A stretch of 31,500 nt of DNA from Prorocentrum cordatum (Eukaryota > Sar > Dinophyceae > Prorocentrales > Prorocentraceae), in NCBI GenBank assembly GCA_963575745.1, contig CAUYUJ010009835.1:233501-265000 (forward strand), read 5' to 3'. Positions 26,439-31,500 of this stretch are shown in pieces. The notes beneath the pieces are model-generated. The model worked only from the letters and a program-made list of their open reading frames with translations, ran no database searches and was not told the origin of the DNA. The first letter of the stretch is position 1; every line of letters starts with the position of its first letter. The translations under genes and the position numbers were made by a program.

Positions 26439-27893
26439 AGGGGCAGCTGCGCCCCTATCATTCGTTGGGTTAAAGAAATCTGGATTTTGAGAACCAGCGC
26501 CTTCCCCTGGTCGCCCTCGTGGGCCGAAATGCGTGAGGGGTGGGACGCTGCGTTCTCTTCGGACAACTGGTCTTGGGCCAAGGTCCGAGGCCCTATCTCG
26601 GCCCTGAGGGTGACATTGCACAGGCCGGGGTGGGCCATGCCAAAGTTTTGCACCATCGTCGACGACTTTGGTCGTGAAGTCTCTCTCACTCTCTCCAGCC
26701 CTCAGCTTATCAAGGTTTTGTTGCAAGGAAGCTGTCTTTCGCTCCCTGGAGCGGATTTCTGGAGACAAGTACGGAGTGGGGGCTCGGCTTTGCTGGGGCG
26801 TTGCCAAGGATATCCTGGTGTCCAAAAATTTGGGGCTAAGACTAATGGTTGGGTCAGAGCCTTAGCGACCAAGGCATGTTGGGCTGCAGGTGACGTGCCG
26901 TCTGCAGGCTATTTATTTCCTGATTGGTGCCAGCTCTGTGGCGAAGCTAGAGACACTCTTTTTCACCGTCTCTATGAATGCCCTGCTGCACAGCAGGAAC
27001 GCGATGCAGTTCCTCCCATGTGGCTTCAAGAGGAAGCCCGCCGAGCTGGCCCTGACTCTGAGGACGCAGCGTTATTCTTACATGGGGCTCTGAGGCATCC
27101 TGGAGATCTCGCTCCTCCTCCTGCTACGAGTACCGGTGTCGTCTATGACTGGTATACGGATTTGCTGCCTGACCCGTCAGATGCTGCTGCTCCTCCCCCC
27201 ATTCCTCCTACCGATGGGATCTGGGGGCACCTTTTCATGAACGGCTCTTGCCGCCGCCACACTGTTAGAGAGCTGTCTCGGGCTGGTTGGGCCGTGGTCA
27301 TGGTCTCTCAGTCTGGGGGGCGCCTCGGGGTTTTCAAAGGTCCACTTTGGGCCCCTTGGCCTCAGACCCCCCAAGGCTCTGAATTTCGGGCCCTGGCCTG
27401 GACGGGGTTTTATTCGGAAGGCCCCTCTGACTGCTACTGCGACTGCAGCAATGTGGTGAATTTAATGAACCTCGGAGAGGCGGACGCCATCTCATGGAAG
27501 CGACAGTGCGTTGGCCTAGTCACTCAAGCGCGCCAGCATTTTGGGTCTAATATTTCTTCTTTTGTTAAGGTAGCAGATCGCCGTGACCTCGATGAAGAGG
27601 GGCTCAGTTCGCGAGAGAAGTTCTTGCGTCTTGGGAACCACTACGCCGACGTCGCGGCCAAGGAAGCTGTGTTGCTTCACCCCAGCTGGTCCCCCTCCAA
27701 AGAGGAAGACCTGCAGAGACGGCTGAAGATTGCGCGTCCTGTCTTGCTGGCAGGAGCGGAGCTCTTGCCGCTATGGCCCAAGCTTGAGTTCCGAGGCCTA
27801 GAGCGTGCTCCTAGGCCCCAGTCCTCGGACGCTCCCTTGCTTGAAGTATGCCACGACTGGACCAAGCAGGGAAACACTTGGTTGGCGTTGTAG
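26439..27893 (+). pseudogene. LINE ORF2, Cys/His knuckle and RNase H part
   Basis: This continues in the same frame after the TGA (IIRWVKEIWILRTSAF, then a segment typical of the region after RT). Cys148-X2-Cys151 ... His160-X4-Cys165 (CQLCGEARDTLFHRLYEC, numbered from 26487) is the knuckle often found downstream of RT in LINEs. The RNase H follows: LFMNGSC, where the first catalytic Asp is Asn252, then SEFRALAW (Glu299), CYCDCSNVV (Asp319), and GNHYADVAAKEAV near the end. The Asp-to-Asn change would be expected to abolish activity. The frame ends at TAG inside NTWLAL, where a slip leads to the C-terminal zinc ribbon. Confidence 0.85.
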
Positions 27894-28209
27894 AGTCTGC
27901 CTTCGTGGATCCCGTGCCGTGTCCAAACCGATTGGTGGAGGTTGCCCTGGGACCTGCCCTTTGGACCAAGGGGTCCTGGAATCCAAGGGACACCGTGTCA
28001 TTGCGTTTCGTTGCAGTGACAAGAGTCACCTGTTTTTGTGCATGTCGTGCAAGTTTTATAGCAGTGGTGGTCAAGTGATAGGCCTGGGTCGCAAATGTGG
28101 GCACCCGACGGAGGCTGGCTTGAAGAATATTCGCAAGCTCCGTAAAGGCCTGCACCCTGACAAGAAGGGTGTGTTTGTTGACATTGATGAATTCATCCCT
28201 CTGCTATAA
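27805..28209 (+). pseudogene. LINE C-terminal zinc ribbon part
   Basis: Frame 1 overlaps the end of the RNase H frame; the shared junction is near 27880, where GNTW in one frame joins WRCRVCLRG in the other. It carries Cys-X2-Cys (CRVC), then LFLCMSCKFY and GRKCGHP, so two or three paired metal-binding sites, and a basic tail (IRKLRKGLHPDKKG), ending TAA-less at ...EFIPLL before TAA at 28207. It probably binds nucleic acid. The part before 27880 in this frame is not native. Confidence 0.75.
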
Positions 28210-28335
28210 TTACAGGTGAATTCTTTCTGTTGCATCAGTTTTCCTCTGGCTGTTGTTGCAGTTCACTGTTCAGGGGAATGTGCGTCGCTGCCAACAAAAA
28301 GGAGGAGGAGGAGGAGGAGGAGGAGGAGGAGGAGG
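28210..28335 (+). other. LINE 3' UTR, A5 tail and (GGA)n flank
   Basis: About 85 bp of non-coding sequence ends in ccaacAAAAA (A tract 28296-28300), followed at once by about 35 bp of (GGA)n. The A tract is a plausible minimal tail, and the GGA tract is taken as target DNA matching the left flank. A Glu-rich frame through it is rejected as a gene. Confidence 0.65.
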
Positions 28336-28800
28336 CACCTGGCGCGGCGGCATCCCCGACGGCCAGCCTGCGTGCCTCGTGCCCGCTCGGCCGTTCCCGG
28401 CTGCCGCGCCCCCGGGATGGCCCCCATCCGGGGCAAGGCAGCGAGCGCGCGCCGAGGCGGGGTCGGCGTGCTCCTTCGAGGAGGCCGCTCGTCTCTCGTC
28501 GTCGCGCGCGTGCCTCTCTCTCCCCGTCCTTTCCTCGGTCCCGGCTGCCCTCCCCGCCACTTCTTTTTCCCCTTGCCTGTCGCTTTCTGCCCGTCTTTTC
28601 TCTCTCCCCTCTTCTCTTTGTCTCCTTCCTGCCCCCGCCCTGGGTCTTCATCCCAGGGCCGCTCTGGCTCCTCACGTCGCTGGTCGGAGGCGACGGTGGG
28701 CGAATAGTTAGCCAGGAGTAGCCCTGGGCGAATAGTTAGCCCAGGGCGACGGTGGGCGAAGCGTCCTGGCTTGCCTCCAGCCCCACCAAAATGTTAAACC
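28336..28800. other. GC- then pyrimidine-rich DNA with a perfect hairpin
   Basis: There is no convincing gene. At 28721-28747, GCCCTGGGC and GCCCAGGGC form a perfect 9-bp stem around the 9-nt loop gaatagtta. The words gggcgaatagttagcc and gcgacggtgggcgaa are each repeated nearby, and a related word reappears inverted at about 29055-29072. Confidence 0.6.
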
Positions 28801-28972
28801 TTTTGTGGTCTGCGCGGCAGATTCCTAGAGCATTGTTGGCTGAGACTGCCTTGTTCTTTCCCGTCGGGTCTATGTACTAAGAACATTGGTTTTGTGATTC
28901 GAACATTTCCGGGCTCTAAGAATATTTCGTGGTAGGCATATAGGAATGCTGAGACGGTCGGTCCCTGCCCAA

Positions 28973-29059
28973 AGGGGATAGCAATACATGTATCCAGGAG
29001 CGCCGATTAGCCAAGTCTTCGTCGAGGCTCTCAGGGGGATACGTGTAATCCTATCCCCT
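28973..29059. repeat. 23-bp inverted repeat with ~41-nt loop
   Basis: The left arm 28973-28995 (aggggatag...gtatcc) and right arm 29037-29059 (ggatac...ctatcccct) are complementary at 20 of 23 positions. It may be a stem-loop or a very small foldback element. No coding sequence is seen here. Confidence 0.75.
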
Positions 29060-29895
29060 GGACTATTCGCCCCTATCGTAGTCTCCGGGCTGGGCGAAGG
29101 GGGTCGGTCAGTGACAACGTCAGATGGCGTTCCAGCTCTCCAGCCTCGGGTTGCCTTCAGCGGCTGCGCCTTGCCGAGAGCGTTCTGGGGTTGCCCGCAT
29201 CGTCCCGAACGGTCGCTGGAGGGCTGAGCTACGTCCCAGAAACAGGGGGGGCAACGTTGGGGGCGGGGATTGGCACAGGATGGGGATGCATTAGCCCTCA
29301 AATCGCTCTTTCATCGCCGATAGGGGCCCGATAGCCCGCCCTGCCCAGGACGGTGCGGATTTCCGATTGTGAGATTATCGTCGATCTATTGGCGATGTTT
29401 CGCCGATTCTGGCTTGATGCTTCCTCCCCTGAGCCTATCCCCCCCTAGCGTTCCCCCGCATCAGACCCAGACGGGAGCTTGCCAGCCACCTCCGATCCTC
29501 CCTGGCTGACCCGGGGCTTTGGAGATCCATTGTTTTGCCGATCGACGCAGGCCCTCGCACCCCTCCCCTCCCCCCCCCCCCCGTGGAGTAGATCTTGGCT
29601 GTTTTTGGCGCCTGCTTCGAGCAGGTGGAGCCTCCCCCATAGGACGCACGGTTCCAAACAGTCGCACTAAGCAGAGGGCCAGAGCCCTTCCCCCCCTCTT
29701 CCGCCCAATGTCGAAGCGCCGAAATAAACAAAAGTTCACCAGAGCCCTAGACCCCATCTTTCCGAGTTATTTTTCGAGCTCGCTCGATCTGTGATGGTGC
29801 GGCGGCTCGAAACCGCGCGAAAGCGCCCGTCTCGAAGAACATCCCGCAAACAGTTCCAACAGTGTGCAAGGATGAGCACGGCAAGACAGGTGGGA
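29060..29895. other. no feature recognised
   Basis: The sequence is of mixed composition with a C13 run at about 29570. No frame looks like protein and no repeat stands out. Confidence 0.4.
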
Positions 29896-29899
29896 CGAA

Positions 29900-30790
29900 G
29901 GAGGGGGATCTCCCTATGAGGCCACAAAGCGTGTGAGGGGTGTGCCGTAATGGATTGGGGGATCGCATGTGCGCCCACCCCGTGGGTGTTTCGGTGGAGT
30001 TTTCTTTGAGGCCACGCAACATGTGATGGGGTGTACCGTAGTGGGCGGGGGCGGGGGAGACGCATGCGAACGGTGGCGGTGGGGCCCTGGGTGGAGCTCT
30101 CCATGGGGTAGCGAACCGTGTGAGGGGTGTGCCGTAAAGTGCGGGAGGGAGACACGTGCGAACGTTGGCGCTGTTGCATTGGGTGGAGCTCCCTATGATA
30201 CGGGCCGGGAAGCGTCTGAGGGGTGTGCCGTAAGGGGCGGGGGAGTCGCGTGCCGAACGGTGGCACTGGGGCCTTGGGTGCAGCTCCTTGCGGAGTCACG
30301 AGCCGGTCGAGGAGTGTTTTTTGCATAATGGGCGGGGGGCAGGCGCATGCGAACGGTGGCATATGGGGCATTGAGTGGAGCTCCCTATGGGGCCGCGAGC
30401 TGTGCGATGGGGGTGTCGTACTCGAAATCCCTTAATAGTCCCCCGGATCCGGTTTTTCATGGCGCCTTTTTTGGATGCGGGGCGGTCCGGTTTATTAGGG
30501 CGCTTTCCTTAAACCGAAGATGAGAGGGGTCCGGAATATCAACGTCCCCCGTTGACAGGGGGTCCGGAAAATTAGGTTGCCGTTGAAGGGAGGGTCCAGT
30601 TTTTTAGGGGGGGGTCGATTATTGAGGGATTTCGAGTAATCGGCGGGGCCGCGCACCGTGTGAGGTGTTTGCCGTAATGGGCTTTGGAGGCGCACGCGAA
30701 CAGTGGCACGTAGGCTTTAGGTGGAGCTTCCTGTGGGGCCACGAAGCGTATGAGGAGTGTGCCGGAAGGGGCGGGGTGGCCGCATCCGGC
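29900..30790. repeat. satellite C, ~95-bp units
   Basis: A unit recognisable by tgaggggtgtgccgtaa, gcatgcgaacggtggc and ggtggagctccctatggggc is repeated with a spacing of about 95 bp at landmarks near 29935, 30022, 30117, 30212, 30308 and 30405, and again after the inserted MITE at 30658 and 30749. The unit that carries the MITE is shortened. It is not coding. Confidence 0.85.
30421..30636. mobile_element. 216-bp MITE with TA target duplication
   Basis: It starts CTCGAAATCCCTTAATAGT and ends in the reverse complement of CTCGAAATCCCTCAATAAT, 17 of 19 bases matching. It is flanked by TA on both sides (gtcgTA before, TAatcgg after). Removing the element and one TA gives gtcgTAatcggcgggg, matching the satellite C word ccgtaatgggcgggg. 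Inside, the word GGTCCGG(T/A) recurs about five times at roughly 35-45 bp. By structure it resembles Stowaway-type (Tc1/mariner-related) MITEs; no transposase is encoded. Confidence 0.88.
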
Positions 30791-31094
30791 ATGGACATGC
30801 GGAGGGCAGAGGCAAGGATGGGACGAAGGAGGAGGGGGAGGAGGAAGAAGGAGTAGTAAGTGAGACGCGGGGCGTAGTCTCTTCAAAACAACGGACCAAC
30901 ACCACAGAATTGTTGGGAATTGAAACGCCAGGTTCGTTGGGGATTCACTAGATGGCGGGCCGTATGTGTCTCCTCTGGCGCATAGCGGTCGTTACCCCGC
31001 CCTCTCCCCCTGGGAAGAATTCGTTCTCCGGGAAAAAATGTTCTTTCTCAGGGTTGCCTACACAACAAATTATCGAATACGATGACAAACGCCC
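30791..31094. other. no gene recognised
   Basis: After a short GGA-rich run (30815-30855) there is mixed sequence. A lone cctctggcgcat at about 30973 resembles half of a mini-hairpin but has no matching arm. Confidence 0.4.
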
Positions 31095-31280
31095 AACTCC
31101 ACCACGCCGGCAAACCCACCACCGCAGCCCCCAAACCCCATCCCCCAAACACCACACACCAACCCCCAAACCCTAAACACGGAATACCTAACACCAAACA
31201 CCAAACACAAAACTTCAACACCCCAAGAGCCCCAAACACCAAACACCAAACCTGAAACACCGAGCCCAAAACAACCAACA
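31095..31280. repeat. AC-rich ccaaacaccaaac repeat
   Basis: Degenerate ccaaacac words give a strongly C/A-rich strand. One ccctaaac occurs, but there is no tandem telomere repeat. Confidence 0.8.
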
Positions 31281-31500
31281 CCCCAACACCCTACTACTAC
31301 TACTACTATTGCTACTACTACTACTACGACTACAACAACTACTACTACTCCTACTACTACTGCTAGTACTGCTACTACTACTATTACGACAACTGCTACT
31401 ACTATTTATATTGCTTCTTCTTCGTCTACTCCAACTACTAAGATTACTATAACGACGACTACTACTACTATTACTACTACTACTACTACTACCACTACTA
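31281..31500. repeat. (TAC)n microsatellite
   Basis: The tract is dominated by tactactac with interruptions (gac, tat, tgc) and continues to the end of the window. Confidence 0.93.

Larger units (their letters stand above)
21786..28300 (+). mobile_element. decayed LINE with 5' tandem spliced leaders
   Basis: In order: two spliced leaders, ORF1 with zinc ribbon and coiled coil, APE-type endonuclease, reverse transcriptase with YIDD, Cys/His knuckle, RNase H, C-terminal zinc ribbon, a short 3' UTR, and AAAAA at 28296-28300. It lies between two (GGA)n tracts. ORF1 is intact, but the second ORF has several stops and frame slips, so this copy is not autonomous as it stands. The presence of RNase H suggests an I/R1/Tad-like arrangement; the clade cannot be settled by eye. 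Confidence 0.92.

Noticed and set aside
28216-28721. Frames starting in the LINE 3' UTR with a poly-Glu run
   Set aside because: They cross the (GGA)n flank and continue into GC- and CT-rich DNA in three frames at once; nothing is protein-like.
30966-30980. A further mini-hairpin near the right end (cctctggcgcat)
   Set aside because: The A-GCC half is absent and the flanks are not complementary.
31095-31200. Telomere-like sequence (ccctaaac)
   Set aside because: Only a single copy of the plant-type unit occurs inside AC-rich degenerate repeats; there is no tandem array.

Overview
The window reads as nuclear DNA of a dinoflagellate. The strongest evidence is a near-perfect copy of the dinoflagellate trans-spliced leader (DinoSL) at 21786-21807, immediately followed by an older, eroded copy. 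In support, every plausible gene lies on the plus strand, GC is high, the genes carry long intron-poor stretches, there are large blocks of short-period satellite, and the retrotransposon proteins contain motifs I associate with dinoflagellate LINEs. The genus cannot be fixed from the sequence alone. I see no tRNA, rRNA, CRISPR or bacterial features.

Layout. (1) 0.39-4.18 kb: a gene encoding a CCHH zinc finger and an RNase-H-like, hAT-transposase-like region; it needs two small frame corrections and has a possible SL relic upstream. (2) 4.2-5.85 kb: a 20-22 bp satellite (satellite A). (3) 5.95-8.88 kb: a large unknown protein ending in a methyltransferase-like SAM-binding motif, with one homopolymer frame slip. 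(4) 9.2-12.02 kb: a giant imperfect palindrome built of satellite A, a heat-shock-element-like satellite B, and a 30-bp inverted core at about 10457. (5) 13.15-15.77 kb: an unknown Pro/Ala-rich gene with a probable low-complexity intron. (6) 16.44-17.16 kb: satellite A again. (7) 17.3-19.6 kb: two unknown coding blocks. (8) 20.0-21.8 kb: simple repeats ending in a long (GGA)n tract. (9) 21.79-28.30 kb: a nearly full-length but decayed LINE (ORF1, endonuclease, reverse transcriptase, RNase H, C-terminal zinc ribbon), beginning with tandem spliced leaders and sitting inside a (GGA)n tract. (10) 28.3-31.5 kb: non-coding sequence with a ~95-bp satellite (C) split by a 216-bp MITE with TA target duplication, then AC-rich and (TAC)n repeats.

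The most striking observation is a family of about 36 clear copies (plus about 9 degenerate ones) of a tiny 16-20 bp hairpin element: variable arm, A, GCC, 3-nt loop, GGC, complementary arm. It is scattered through every gene block from 0.4 to 19.6 kb and absent from the satellites and the LINE. The outer arms differ between copies but remain complementary within each copy (CGC/GCG, CCC/GGG, CAC/GTG, GCAC/GTGC, TTCTC/GAGAA, TCCGC/GCGGA, AGTAC/GTACT). Two copies carry a compensatory double change in the inner stem (GAC/GTC for GCC/GGC). It is read through inside proteins, mainly as Ala-Ser-Gly or Gln-Pro-Leu-Ala. I know of no description of it; the nearest concept is the palindromic elements inserted in Rickettsia genes. 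It is the best candidate here for an undescribed system.

The second highlight is a LINE whose 5' end is the host spliced leader, in two generations. This implies that its RNA was trans-spliced before reverse transcription at least twice.
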